Shown here: piece after piece, positions 17,801 through 26,144 of the stretch
How the letters are laid out: every line of letters starts with the position of its first letter
Position numbering within the stretch: the first letter of the stretch is position 1
Source: Marispirochaeta sp.
GTDB lineage: Bacteria; Spirochaetota; Spirochaetia; JC444; Marispirochaetaceae
Length of the DNA stretch: 64,000 nucleotides
Direction of reading: 5' to 3'
Assembly (NCBI RefSeq): GCF_963668165.1
Contig: NZ_OY764209.1
Location: 1,550,001-1,614,000 of the forward strand
Translations under genes and position numbers: made by a program
The notes under the pieces: generated by a model
The model's database searches: none
What the model was told of the DNA's origin: nothing
The model's input: the letters and a program-made list of their open reading frames with translations, nothing else

Positions 17801-18213
17801 CGGTACTCTCCGCCAGCGGCGAAGACGGATCTCTGCTGCGAATTCCTGCGGATCTGAAAGACCCGGTATATATGGAAGGACCCGAGGTCTTTCGCAAGGC
17901 AGTCACTGCCATGGCGGACATTCTAAAAGACGCCTGCAAGGAGGCGGGGATCGGACACGAAGAGCTTGACCTGGTCATTCCCCATCAGGCAAACCAGCGA
18001 ATAATCGATGCCGTCCGTCAGAAGCTCAAGGCAAAGCCGGAGAAGGTGTACAGCATAATCGACGGAATCGGAAATATCTCTTCATCGACTATTCCCCTGT
18101 GTCTTGAAAGGATCCTTGGCGACGAGGACCGCCGGGAGGTCTATTACGGCCTGACCGCCTTTGGCGGCGGATTCACATTTGCCGGGGGTGTCCTTAAAAG
18201 GATTAAGGAATAG
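14860..18213 (+). CDS. Fusion: 2-oxoacid dehydrogenase E1-alpha, E1-beta, lipoyl domain and KAS III (FabH-like)
   Basis: One open frame of 1117 residues from an ATG with AAGGAG upstream. Residues about 1-320 are E1-alpha (thiamine diphosphate motif CSLGDGMSQQGEV, D148, with the closing N in IQDNGFAIST). Residues 343-665 are E1-beta (LFGEDIEDPKGDVFGVTRGL). Residues 673-760 are a lipoyl domain with the modifiable Lys 721 in EADKAMVTLSSP. Residues 796-1117 are a KAS III with the complete triad C910 (INAACSG), H1042 (IPHQANQ), N1072 (GIGNISS), at exactly the spacing of E. coli FabH (132 and 30). The positions of the FabH CoA clamp, W32 and R151, are D825 and P949 here. There is no E2 acyltransferase or E3 in the chain or nearby. 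Inferred role: decarboxylate a 2-oxoacid, load the acyl group on lipoyl, and prime chain elongation with malonyl-ACP. The oxoacid is unknown. Confidence 0.88.
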   Translation: MKTDIGAEKREYLFGLYMNMFSAREIDRIEESYTRRGEAFFHVSGGGHEAGAALAAYLKPEDWLHCHYRDKAMMLARGMDPDMFFHSLFNKDASHSRGRQMNAHMSDPALNILSLVGPVGNSGLQAAGIARAVKDQSASPIVLCSLGDGMSQQGEVLEAVAHAVRETLPVLFLIQDNGFAISTRTRGKTFYNLPGGPAQEFYGILIRRFNGRNPLTADEVFEETVAEMRKTRKPAILIMEVERLSNHTNADDQRVYRSEEEISQARLTGDPLLKLREFLVSSGMDEGKLEEAEYSRRTELEDAARKSQLGAEPKAVHDAVKPYPAKLLKADETRPAAEGGEAKTMIETLREVLSARMKADERVCLFGEDIEDPKGDVFGVTRGLTDLYPGRVCNSPLAEASIVGIAGGEALAGRRPVAFLQFADFLPIAFNQIISELGSMYWRTDGGWQAPVIVMISCGGYKPGLGPFHAQSMDGIAAHTPGVDVFMPSRADDAAALLNAAFESERPTLFFYPKNLLNSRDFATTRPAAKLLASPGKARLLREGRDISLVGWGNTVVHCMRAAEALAEAGAEAEVIDLRTLLPWDREMVISSAEKTGRLIVVHEDTHTAGMGAEILGTLGEAARRPLQLRRVTRGDTYVPCNFANQLEVLPSFKRVLETAVELLEGSISWRKEDEAGGELYTLEAVGSSPSDEVVTVIEWLVAEGDIISEGQEIAELEADKAMVTLSSPVAGVVSSLDVAEGDSAKVGDGIAKIRLEKGTVRLKPVTREEPGMPVISSLQTGSAVLSDVSREGTAAIAAVRGVLGARLVSNEEISRLCPTWSPEDIVKRTGIKERHWIGEGENALTLTLDAAARLLDDLNIGIEEVDLLICSTVTPVMNTPAMATLVQYELNRKYNADCTCPAYDINAACSGYVYGLQIAHDYLAQKPDHKVLLVTVDVLSDRVDTADPATAPVFGDGATATMIVGGLELSEKGVLEIKRPVLSASGEDGSLLRIPADLKDPVYMEGPEVFRKAVTAMADILKDACKEAGIGHEELDLVIPHQANQRIIDAVRQKLKAKPEKVYSIIDGIGNISSSTIPLCLERILGDEDRREVYYGLTAFGGGFTFAGGVLKRIKE

Positions 18214-20056
18214 CCTGAGGGGCCGCTTCCGCGACCGTTTCGGGGGTACGTATTATCCGGATCTCCTGCCTCTCGGAGCGGTGGCGGATTTTGAAAAAGA
18301 GGGTTTTTGTGCCGGGGTTATAGACCCAGCCGTCGCTGTAGCGCTGAAACTCGGGGTCGCTCTTCCAGGAAATCCCGTGCATCTGGATCCGGTCGAAAGG
18401 CTCAACCCCGTAAAGGGCAAAGTGATGGATCCCCCCCTGGGGAAAGCGGAAACTCAGCACACCAGGATCTCCGCCCCGAAACTGTACATCCGCGGCTGCT
18501 GTCCACATCCAGTCCACGTTCTCACCCAGTCGTATTGCCCTGGGCGCATACGTTGAAGCTGCAGTAAGAGGCCGCAAGCTCGGCAGGGATTCCGGTTCCA
18601 TGTACCCCTGGGGTTCCTGGTAAGAAAACTCCCTCCGGATGATTACGGCGGGGGTGCGGGAGAACTCCCCGGCGGATGTGGTAAACGAGGATAGCAGGGT
18701 ATATCCGACGGCGGCGGAAAAATCATCCCCCGAAGCGGCCATAAGTCTCCCTGCCAGCACATTCGTCAGGGTGTCGGAGGTTCCGTCGAAGTGTATGCCG
18801 TAACCGTAGCGTGTGGTACAGAGACGGGGCATAAGCTGTTCACGGATAAGATACCGGATGCCCGAGTGTTCCGGACCTTCCCATACAAGCAGAAACTCGG
18901 CAGCCCGAATGGCCCGCAGCAGTTCTTCCGGGCTGGTAGGCTCCGCGATAACGGCTGCTTCCGCCAGCTGTGACACCGAATCTTTGAGGGCTTCTCCCGT
19001 ACCAAGCCCGGCCTCCATAATTGTTTGCAGTCCGTCGATCCGGTCAAAGATTGAGCTGTCCCCGCTGTTTACGGCGTCACGGACTTCTGCCAGAACAGCC
19101 TGGGTCTCGGTACCGAAATTCCCGAGGTGATCTACCACCGAACCGAGAAAAAGCGCGCTCTCGGCGTCGATAAGCCGGGGACTGGCACTGGATAAGCGTT
19201 CTCTTATAGAGAAGTAGCTGCCCCTGGCCAGGGCTTCGACAAGCATCGCCGCAGCGGTACGGCTTTCAGGCGGAGCATCAGCCACATACTCCCAGCTGCC
19301 TGCTCCGGAGATCCAGCGGCCGTTTTCCCAGCCCTTGTAAGCAGTGTCATAAAACTGTTTCAGGGCTTCTTCCGCTTTTTGCTGTGTAGACAACCCTCCC
19401 TGTATATGGAACCAGCTTTGTACCAGGGACCCTTCCTCGGGGGCATTAAAAAGGAGAACCTCCAAAGGAGAGTCGCTGCGTGGAATGGAGAGAAAATCGC
19501 CACTGATCCGCGCCGATGGAGGCAATACTACCGTTCCGCCGGAGGCCCCCGGAGGGGCGGCAGTAAGAATCGGCAGTCCGCTGTGATAGTGTGGTTCCTT
19601 GCCTCCCCAGGGAAGCCGTATTCCCCGCAGCTGGTCTGCAGCAGTGCTGGAAAAATCTATACTCAAAATGTAGCTGTTTTTTTCTTCCGAATCTTCCCGG
19701 ATCCGAAGTTCTGCACCTGAAACCAGGCGAATCAGAATCTCTCCGCTGGACCGGTCTATATCGGCAACGGCAGCGGGTGTTTCTGTTCCGTCTGCGGCGA
19801 CCTCGACGGCAAGCCCGGTCTCCGGAATGGAAAGGTAAAAGCTGCGGTAACGCAGCGTAAGGGACCGGAATGCTGCCCCTTTGACGGGAAAAATATTTCC
19901 CGGGACTCCCGTTGTCTGCCTGGCGGAGATGCTTATCTCCCCCAGGGAATAGCTGACCGGCCGGGTCTCACCGAACTCGCGGTATAAAAGTCCACCGATA
20001 ATAAGGGCATAAACGACAAGAACAAGATAGTAGGCTGGCTTGACCCGACTCTGCAT
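18203..20056 (-). CDS. Membrane-anchored protein of unknown function
   Basis: A 617-residue protein that I do not recognise. One N-terminal hydrophobic segment (YYLVLVVYALIIGGLLY, residues 9-25) should act as a signal anchor, leaving about 590 residues outside the cytoplasm. The first 200 exported residues look beta-rich; a middle part (about 240-430) is helical, and the last 100 residues are again beta-rich with several Trp. It contains no catalytic motif known to me. Its stop overlaps the end of the convergent fusion gene by 11 bp, and it lies downstream of the transporter gene, probably in one transcript with it. Confidence 0.75.
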   Translation of the reverse strand: MQSRVKPAYYLVLVVYALIIGGLLYREFGETRPVSYSLGEISISARQTTGVPGNIFPVKGAAFRSLTLRYRSFYLSIPETGLAVEVAADGTETPAAVADIDRSSGEILIRLVSGAELRIREDSEEKNSYILSIDFSSTAADQLRGIRLPWGGKEPHYHSGLPILTAAPPGASGGTVVLPPSARISGDFLSIPRSDSPLEVLLFNAPEEGSLVQSWFHIQGGLSTQQKAEEALKQFYDTAYKGWENGRWISGAGSWEYVADAPPESRTAAAMLVEALARGSYFSIRERLSSASPRLIDAESALFLGSVVDHLGNFGTETQAVLAEVRDAVNSGDSSIFDRIDGLQTIMEAGLGTGEALKDSVSQLAEAAVIAEPTSPEELLRAIRAAEFLLVWEGPEHSGIRYLIREQLMPRLCTTRYGYGIHFDGTSDTLTNVLAGRLMAASGDDFSAAVGYTLLSSFTTSAGEFSRTPAVIIRREFSYQEPQGYMEPESLPSLRPLTAASTYAPRAIRLGENVDWMWTAAADVQFRGGDPGVLSFRFPQGGIHHFALYGVEPFDRIQMHGISWKSDPEFQRYSDGWVYNPGTKTLFFKIRHRSERQEIRIIRTPETVAEAAPQAIP

Positions 20057-20115
20057 GGGCGGATTGTACCAAGGCCTTTGTCCTGAGGCAAGGGACTATT
20101 TATCTGTAACAGGGA

Positions 20116-22290
20116 CTAGGCCTTCGGCTGGCGCAGAAGGTTCATGAGTTGAAAGGTGTAATACAGATGCCCCAGGGTAACAGAAGCTGTCGGACTGTCG
20201 CTGTCGGCCCTCATGGAATGAGTCAGCGGATGACCGTCGAGGCCGTAATCGATAACGATTCTGTTGCACCATTCCCGGAGCTCATTGTATTTGGCCTCCC
20301 GGTAGAGTTCCGGAATCGTTCTGAAGGCATCGAAAAACGGTTGAAAGGGACGGGCTTCCTCGATAATGAGCCAAAGACCGCCTCCGCTTCTGCCGTTCTC
20401 CCGGGAGTAGATCAGGTCCAGCCGGGGAGTATAAGCTTCCAGGGCAGCCGCCAGGGCAAGGATACTCTGCTGGTGATATTCCCCCCGGAAGGCGGGACAC
20501 AGCTGAAAGAGGGAGCGAAGGTAGCGCTCCTGTTCCCCCGCTACCGAAAGGGCTACCATCAGGTCCTGCATTGCCCGGGTTGGAAGGTCAACCGCGCTAA
20601 GACGGGTTTCAAGTTCGGCTGGATTAGCAGGGTTCCCGATGCGGGCCAGAGACTTGGCCGCCGCACAGGATATACGGGGATCTTCGGACTGGTACAGCCT
20701 GAAGAGGGCGTTCCTGCTCTTTTCGACCGGGTAAGCCCCCAGGGCAAATATCGCGCTGGAGCGCTGGGCGGATTCCGGATTTTCCGCCTCACGGATTATA
20801 AGTCCCAGGAGCCGCGGCCGGGGGGTTGTGTAGAGGGAGATCAGTATCTGGTCTTTTTCCGGTGCTATCGGATTGTTCAGAATCTGTCGCAGTTCCTGCT
20901 CTGCCTGTGGGGTGGGGGAATAGTTCAGGGCTGTAAGAATGTTCTGCCGCTTTATCGGATTAGCCGTCAGGTTGAAGGTATAGATATCGAGGAAGGTCTT
21001 GAAGTTCCGGGGAGAGAAGATGATATTCGCGGCTTGCCGCATACCCAGGCTTCCCTGGTCCCTGAGGGCCACTACAAGAAGAAAGGCAATAGCGCAGTAA
21101 ATGGACCCCGCGGTAAAGGTCAGACTGTAGTCGGAACCGAAGGGGAGGCTGATCACCGCCGCAAGGTCGATCAGAAGGCCCCCGGCGATACCGGCTAAGA
21201 ATGAGAAGACCGCGGTAATAAAGTTCAGCAGGGACATGAAGCTGATCTTGTCTTCCTCGGGGATAACATTGTAGACCAGCCGGGCGACCAGCTGAAAAAC
21301 CGATGCCTGCAGAAAGGTGGTAAAGAACCCGAGACCAAGGAAAAGTCCCAGGGGCGCATCTTTAAGGCTTGCCCAGATAATAAAGATTGCCGCCTGTCCG
21401 GTGAAGGATGCCATCAGCAGGGGTTTGGAACCAACGTTGTCTACAATGGGGCGCAAGAAAAGACCGCTTACAATCATGCCCGCGGTGCCCACCAGGGAAT
21501 AGAGAAACACCATGTTCTGGGCATAGCCGGCGACAACCCGGAGAAAGGGCGTAGTAAAGCCTATTAACACTGCCGCGGAGAGGCTGAAGCAGCGAATAAA
21601 GATAACCAGGCGCTGCTCCCTGTTTTTTACGGTCCGCAGGAGAACCCGGTAGAGGTTGCTCCCTTTCTGGTAGCGGCTTTTTTCACGGTAAGGGATTTCT
21701 CGCAGGAACAAGGCGGAGATCGTATTGGTTATAACTCCCAGCCCGATCAGGACCAGCAGGCTGTTCAGCTCGCTCATGATGGCGATAGAGGTCATGATGT
21801 AGCTGATAAGCTGACTTACAAGCCGGGCGGACTGGTTGCTGATGAACATCTGGGCGATGAAACGTCCACGAGTCTCGGTGGAGGCCACCATCTGCTGTAC
21901 CGGTTCGGCCATTGAAGCACCGACAATGCGGGAGATGCAGAAGAGGGAGTAGATTCCCAGGATCAGGACCACCGCGGTCTGGCCCCGGGTGAAGATAAGC
22001 AGTACATAAAAAGTGCTGACCGCTCCCCGGAACATCCAGGCGGAAAAGAAGAGCTTCCGCAGGTTCATGCCGTTGGTCAGACGGGGAATAAAAAGCAGTA
22101 CCAGCCCGGCGATGTGTATCGCCGAAGAGATAAAGCCCAACTGGGTGTTGGTGGGGTTGAACTGCAGGGCCAGCAGATAGATGATTGTCTCCGCCAGAAA
22201 GCCGTACCCGAGACCATTAAACAGTGCATGCAAGAGAAGCAACCGGGCCCCTTTTTCGCGTTCGTTCTGGGTCAGAAAATCGGTGATCAT
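20116..22290 (-). CDS. MFS-type membrane protein with C-terminal HEAT-like domain
   Basis: A 724-residue protein. Residues about 15-410 hold some 12 hydrophobic helices with the look of a major facilitator transporter. Residues 430-724 are soluble and helical, and parts read as HEAT-like repeats: SSAIFALGAYPVEKSRNALF and ISCAAAKSLARIGNPANPA are typical A/B helix pairs. Such repeats often bind proteins, so the tail may couple the carrier to a partner on the cytoplasmic side; the substrate is unknown. The ATG at 22290 is the natural start. It is followed 59 bp later by the unknown membrane-anchored protein. Confidence 0.8.
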   Translation of the reverse strand: MITDFLTQNEREKGARLLLLHALFNGLGYGFLAETIIYLLALQFNPTNTQLGFISSAIHIAGLVLLFIPRLTNGMNLRKLFFSAWMFRGAVSTFYVLLIFTRGQTAVVLILGIYSLFCISRIVGASMAEPVQQMVASTETRGRFIAQMFISNQSARLVSQLISYIMTSIAIMSELNSLLVLIGLGVITNTISALFLREIPYREKSRYQKGSNLYRVLLRTVKNREQRLVIFIRCFSLSAAVLIGFTTPFLRVVAGYAQNMVFLYSLVGTAGMIVSGLFLRPIVDNVGSKPLLMASFTGQAAIFIIWASLKDAPLGLFLGLGFFTTFLQASVFQLVARLVYNVIPEEDKISFMSLLNFITAVFSFLAGIAGGLLIDLAAVISLPFGSDYSLTFTAGSIYCAIAFLLVVALRDQGSLGMRQAANIIFSPRNFKTFLDIYTFNLTANPIKRQNILTALNYSPTPQAEQELRQILNNPIAPEKDQILISLYTTPRPRLLGLIIREAENPESAQRSSAIFALGAYPVEKSRNALFRLYQSEDPRISCAAAKSLARIGNPANPAELETRLSAVDLPTRAMQDLMVALSVAGEQERYLRSLFQLCPAFRGEYHQQSILALAAALEAYTPRLDLIYSRENGRSGGGLWLIIEEARPFQPFFDAFRTIPELYREAKYNELREWCNRIVIDYGLDGHPLTHSMRADSDSPTASVTLGHLYYTFQLMNLLRQPKA

Positions 22291-22523
22291 ATCTGCATTA
22301 CTGTAGTTCGGCAGGAAGGGGAGGTCAATCCAGTATCCCGATTTTTTGAGCGTAACGGACCAGCTCAGGCATCCCTGTCAAATCCCAGCTATAATGTACT
22401 TAGGTATTTCCATTGATTTTCCGAGGTTACAATCCTTTCTGAATATTTGTGGCGTGACATTAGAAAAGAAAAGCGGAATTTGATATCATAATAGAAGCAT
22501 TCAGAGCATCGGGGGCAGGTTAT

Positions 22524-22892
22524 ATGAAGGATATAAACGGGATACGCAAGGAAAAACTGATTGAACGGGAAGAACTTTTATTAAATGGCGATATTCGAAA
22601 AGATCGGGAACAGATCAATCAAATAGTGGAAGATAATTGTATCGAAATCAATGAACGCGGCAGGAACACGTATTCAAGCAGGGCCGGACTGGAAAAACTG
22701 GATGGGGTGTTTTTTATCTCAGACACAGCGTCTGAACTGATCATGTTGTCAGATGATACGGCTTTATTGATTTACGAGGCTGTAAAAACAAAGGATAACA
22801 GCAGAACAAAGGCTACCTGCAGTTCAATATGGAAAATGATAAATGGAGTATGGAAAGTAATTTTTCATCAGAGGACGAACCTGAAAGAGTAA
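22524..22892 (+). CDS. NTF2-like (DUF4440) protein
   Basis: A 122-residue protein of the SnoaL/DUF4440 cone-fold type: an N-terminal helix pair, then FFISDTASELIMLSDDTALL, YEAVKTKDNSRTKATCSSIW and the ending GVWKVIFHQRTNL, which is the classical last strand of this fold. Members are small-molecule enzymes, ligand-binding domains or immunity-like proteins; nothing here decides which. The gene is clearly more AT-rich than its neighbours and sits in a decayed island, which hints at recent acquisition. GGGGGCAGG lies 6 bp before the ATG. Confidence 0.65.
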   Translation: MKDINGIRKEKLIEREELLLNGDIRKDREQINQIVEDNCIEINERGRNTYSSRAGLEKLDGVFFISDTASELIMLSDDTALLIYEAVKTKDNSRTKATCSSIWKMINGVWKVIFHQRTNLKE

Positions 22893-23206
22893 GGGAATCT
22901 GTATACAGGGATACTATCCAACTGATTATCACTCCCCCGATCCTCCACCATCAGATCAGAAATATCGGCAAAATCCCTGCTGTTCAGGGTAGCCAGGACA
23001 CCGCCGTGGCGCAGGGCTGTTGCTGCGATGCACAGGTCAATTACCGGTCGCGTCCGCCCGTTTCTTATTAAATCAGCCTGAAGTTCGGCAAAAACTTTAG
23101 CTTCCGCCGGAGTAAAATCCAGAATGGGGCTACGGACAGGATCTGACTCGCGGGACGGCAGGACAAAGTCCCTGTGGTATCTTCCTGAGCGGTATAGGTT
23201 TCCCAC
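22868..23206 (-). pseudogene. Remnant of a VapC-type PIN-domain toxin
   Basis: The minus strand holds the C-terminal half of a PIN-domain RNase: ILDFTPAEAKVFAELQADL, then RPVIDLCIAATALRHGGVLA and TLNSRDFADISDLMVED. These match the usual second half of VapC, with the catalytic Asp pair of DLxIAATAL and NxxDF. The N-terminal half with the first catalytic Asp is missing, and the frame runs past the normal end into a meaningless tail overlapping the DUF4440 gene. Upstream on the same strand (23207-23440) another frame encodes a fragment (YLLVTRRGETLMRSVSF) that reads faintly like a Phd/VapB antitoxin, but I would not insist. The 330 bp before the next gene hold nothing else I can support. Confidence 0.6.
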
Positions 23207-23538
23207 ACCTCCGATGCCGGGTTGTTTTCCCGCTGAAAAGAAACACTGCGCATCAGGGTTTCACCCCGGCGGGTGACAAGTAGATAGTGTCCATAAGCGT
23301 GGGGATGAACAATACACGGGATTCGAGAATTACCGGGAATCTGGAGAAACCTCTGCAACGCTGCGTAATTTAGCAGATAAATCTCTGCCAGCAGAAGTTT
23401 TAATTCCGATTCATCCCCACGGTTCAGGACACTGAAAAAACTTTAAAGCGGCATATCGCTCCTTTACTTGTCCTTGCCGAGTCCCGCTCTTTCGTGTAGA
23501 GTTTGCGGGAGATTTTTTCCCTATAGAGGTTGAGTTTC

Positions 23539-24945
23539 ATGTCAGCTCTGCGCCGCATATTTCCAATTCTCCTGATTTCCCTTTCTGGTGCTATCTTCTT
23601 CTTTAGCTGTGCTACAGCTCCCGCAGGTCCTGAACCCGCGCCTGGGGAAGAACCGGGGATCAGCCTGGAAGAGGAGACCTACCGGGGAGTCAGCTACTAC
23701 GCCGCCACCGGTGATCCTTCTGCCGCTATCTCCGCCTTCGAGCGGGCCAAGCGGGAGGCCCCGGATGATCCGGAAACCCGGGTCCTCTACTCCTCCCTGC
23801 TTCTGGCGGTGGGGCAGTTTGACGAGGCAAAAGCGGAACTTGACGCGGTCCTTGCGGAGGACCCACAGAACATCAACGCCCTCTATAATCTCTCTCTTGT
23901 GCAGGGGGCTGCCGGGGACCGGGAGGCCAGGGAGTCCACCCTGGAGGATATCCTGAGCATTGACTCAGGTGAACCCCGGGCGAATGCCTCCTTGGGAGAG
24001 CTCTACCTGGAGCGCAAGGAGTACCGCAAGGCGAAGGATTCCTTTCAGCGCAGCATAGAATCGGAGCCGAAGAATTTTGTGGCCCGTCTGGGCTACGGGA
24101 ATGCCCTGCGCAGGACAGAGGCATATAAAGAGTCTCTCGAGCAGTTTAACGAGGCCGCACGGATCGACCCGGATTACTCCTTTGTCTACTCTGACCGGGC
24201 CCGCAGCAAGCTCAGGCTGAGCAATCCCAAGGGCGCGGAGGAAGACCTGAGCAAAGCGATTGAAGCGCTTCCCGACCATTACTGGCACTATATTGACAGG
24301 GGCAAGGTGCGGCTTATCGATCTTGCCAGCCCCTCTTTGGCTTTGGAGGATTTTAACCGCGCAGTAGAGATCAATCCCGGCCTGTTTTACGCTTATGTGT
24401 ACCGGGGCGGCATTCTGATCGATCTGGGACACTATAGTGAGGCCCTGAATGATCTGGAGTTCGTAATCTCTAAAAGGCCGGATTATTTTCCTGTGTATCC
24501 CGATCTGGCCATGCTGTATGTTCTGGAAAAACGCTATGCGGAGGCCAGAAATTTGTACGGCAAAAGCATCGAGCAGGACAGGGATAATCCGGGATTCAAG
24601 CTTATGGTTGGGGCTCTTCATTTTCTTGAAGGTGATGCCGATGAAGGAACGAAGTATTTTATGGGCATCGTAAATTCATTTCCCAGAGATTCGGGGGCCT
24701 ACCATGTAGCCAGGACCTTTGTGGAGCCCGGCTACGAGGGGACTGCCTTGCGCAAGATTAAGGAAGAGAAGCAGCCCCTGTTAAAGAGTCAGATGTTTTT
24801 CTATCTTGGATTGTATTATATGACCCACGATATGTCCGCCCTCGGGGAGACCCTGTTAATGGAAACTGCGGACGCAAATATTCTCTCCCTACGGGAGACA
24901 CGGCTGGCCAGGGAGTTCCTGAAGCGCCGGGGAGTTATTCAGTGA
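23539..24945 (+). CDS. TPR-repeat lipoprotein
   Basis: About 468 residues. The start has a lipoprotein signal peptide (RRIFPILLISLSGAIFFFSC), with the lipidated Cys near residue 24, followed by a Pro/Glu-rich linker. The rest is an almost unbroken series of about ten tetratricopeptide repeats, for example GELYLERKEYRKAKDSFQRS and GYGNALRRTEAYKESLEQFN. Proteins of this kind act as assembly scaffolds in the spirochaete envelope. I take the ATG at 23539 rather than the TTG at 23530 because AGAGG lies at a usable distance. It overlaps the next gene by 4 bp (GTGA). Confidence 0.85.
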   Translation: MSALRRIFPILLISLSGAIFFFSCATAPAGPEPAPGEEPGISLEEETYRGVSYYAATGDPSAAISAFERAKREAPDDPETRVLYSSLLLAVGQFDEAKAELDAVLAEDPQNINALYNLSLVQGAAGDREARESTLEDILSIDSGEPRANASLGELYLERKEYRKAKDSFQRSIESEPKNFVARLGYGNALRRTEAYKESLEQFNEAARIDPDYSFVYSDRARSKLRLSNPKGAEEDLSKAIEALPDHYWHYIDRGKVRLIDLASPSLALEDFNRAVEINPGLFYAYVYRGGILIDLGHYSEALNDLEFVISKRPDYFPVYPDLAMLYVLEKRYAEARNLYGKSIEQDRDNPGFKLMVGALHFLEGDADEGTKYFMGIVNSFPRDSGAYHVARTFVEPGYEGTALRKIKEEKQPLLKSQMFFYLGLYYMTHDMSALGETLLMETADANILSLRETRLAREFLKRRGVIQ

Positions 24946-26135
24946 ATGATATCAATGTAAGCGATACGGTAACCAGGGTCAGGTTACGAAATAAAGAGGT
25001 CATTCTGATCGGAACGGCCCATGTATCGTCCGAGAGTGCCGACGAAGTGGAGCGGGTTATCCGGGAGGAGCAGCCTGATCATGTCTGTGTAGAGATCGAC
25101 GAAGGCCGTTTTGCGGCCATGAAAAAGAAACAGAGCTGGGAGAGTATGAACATCGGCCAGGTTATGAAGCAGGGCAAGGCTTTCCTGCTTCTGGTTAACC
25201 TGGTGCTTACTTCCTTTCAGCGCCGCATGGGAATGGACCTCGGGATCGCTCCGGGTGAGGAGATGAAACGGGCGGTCTCCGTCTGCGAGGATGAGGGGGT
25301 AGCCTTTTCCTTTGCCGACCGGGAGATTCAGACAACCCTGCGGCGGGCCTGGGCTAAATCCGGCTTTTGGGGCAAGAACAAATTGATTGCGGCCCTCCTG
25401 AGCTCTGCCTTTACCAACGAGAAACTCTCGGAAGAGGAGATTGAGCGCCTCAAGGAAAAGAGCGCTTTAGAAGACATGATGCAGGAGCTCTCTGCTTATC
25501 TGCCCTCGGTGAAGCAGGTGCTTATCGACGAACGGGACCGCTACCTTGCAACCAGGATTTTTCAGGCACCGGGGGAACGCAATGTTGCGGTTATCGGCGC
25601 CGGTCACGGTCCGGGCATTATCCGCATTCTTCATGAGCTTGATGAAGACAGCGGGAATACCGATTTATCCGATATCAGCAGTGTTCCTCCCCGCAGCAGA
25701 TTCTCCCGCCTGCTGCCCTGGCTGGTACCGGTGGTAATGCTTGTAATTGTGGGGCTCGGCTTCCGCAGCGCCGGATGGCAGAATGCCCTTTCCATGCTGT
25801 GGATCTGGGTGCTGGTCAACGGCAGTCTTTCTGCCCTGGGGGCAATCATCGCCCTGGCCCATCCCCTGACGGTGATTTTGTCTTTTCTGGCGGCCCCCAT
25901 AACCTCCCTGAATCCAACCATCGGTGTAGGCATCGTTGCAGGGCTCATCGAAGGTTACTTGCGCAAGCCCCGGGTAAAGGACTTTGAGTCCCTTCACGAC
26001 GATATTCTGAGCATCCGCGGGTTCTATCGTAACCGTTTTACCCACGCTCTGCTGGTCTTTTTTCTCTCCTCCGTGGGAAGCGCCATCGGTACCTTCATCG
26101 GGATTCCCTATTTGACATCCCTTATCGGGGGGTAA
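24942..26135 (+). CDS. TraB/GumN-family membrane protein
   Basis: A 397-residue protein starting at GTG (24942), overlapping the stop of the TPR lipoprotein. The N-terminal 230 residues carry the TraB/TIKI-like fold: VILIGTAHVSSESADEVERV with the family GTAHVS, HVCVEIDEGR, and VAVIGAGHGPGI. Four or more membrane helices occupy residues about 255-395. The family name comes from the enterococcal pheromone-shutdown protein; related animal TIKI proteins are metalloproteases, so a membrane metal-dependent peptidase is possible but unproven. It is in one operon with the TPR lipoprotein and probably the kinase that follows 9 bp later. Confidence 0.82.
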   Translation: MNDINVSDTVTRVRLRNKEVILIGTAHVSSESADEVERVIREEQPDHVCVEIDEGRFAAMKKKQSWESMNIGQVMKQGKAFLLLVNLVLTSFQRRMGMDLGIAPGEEMKRAVSVCEDEGVAFSFADREIQTTLRRAWAKSGFWGKNKLIAALLSSAFTNEKLSEEEIERLKEKSALEDMMQELSAYLPSVKQVLIDERDRYLATRIFQAPGERNVAVIGAGHGPGIIRILHELDEDSGNTDLSDISSVPPRSRFSRLLPWLVPVVMLVIVGLGFRSAGWQNALSMLWIWVLVNGSLSALGAIIALAHPLTVILSFLAAPITSLNPTIGVGIVAGLIEGYLRKPRVKDFESLHDDILSIRGFYRNRFTHALLVFFLSSVGSAIGTFIGIPYLTSLIGG

Positions 26136-26144
26136 GGATACACC

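Noticed and set aside
22325..22400. Short minus-strand coding-like fragment (MPELVRYAQKIGILD)
   Set aside because: It looks like the end of a real protein but is only about 24 codons after a stop, so I list it only as part of the decayed island and not as a gene.
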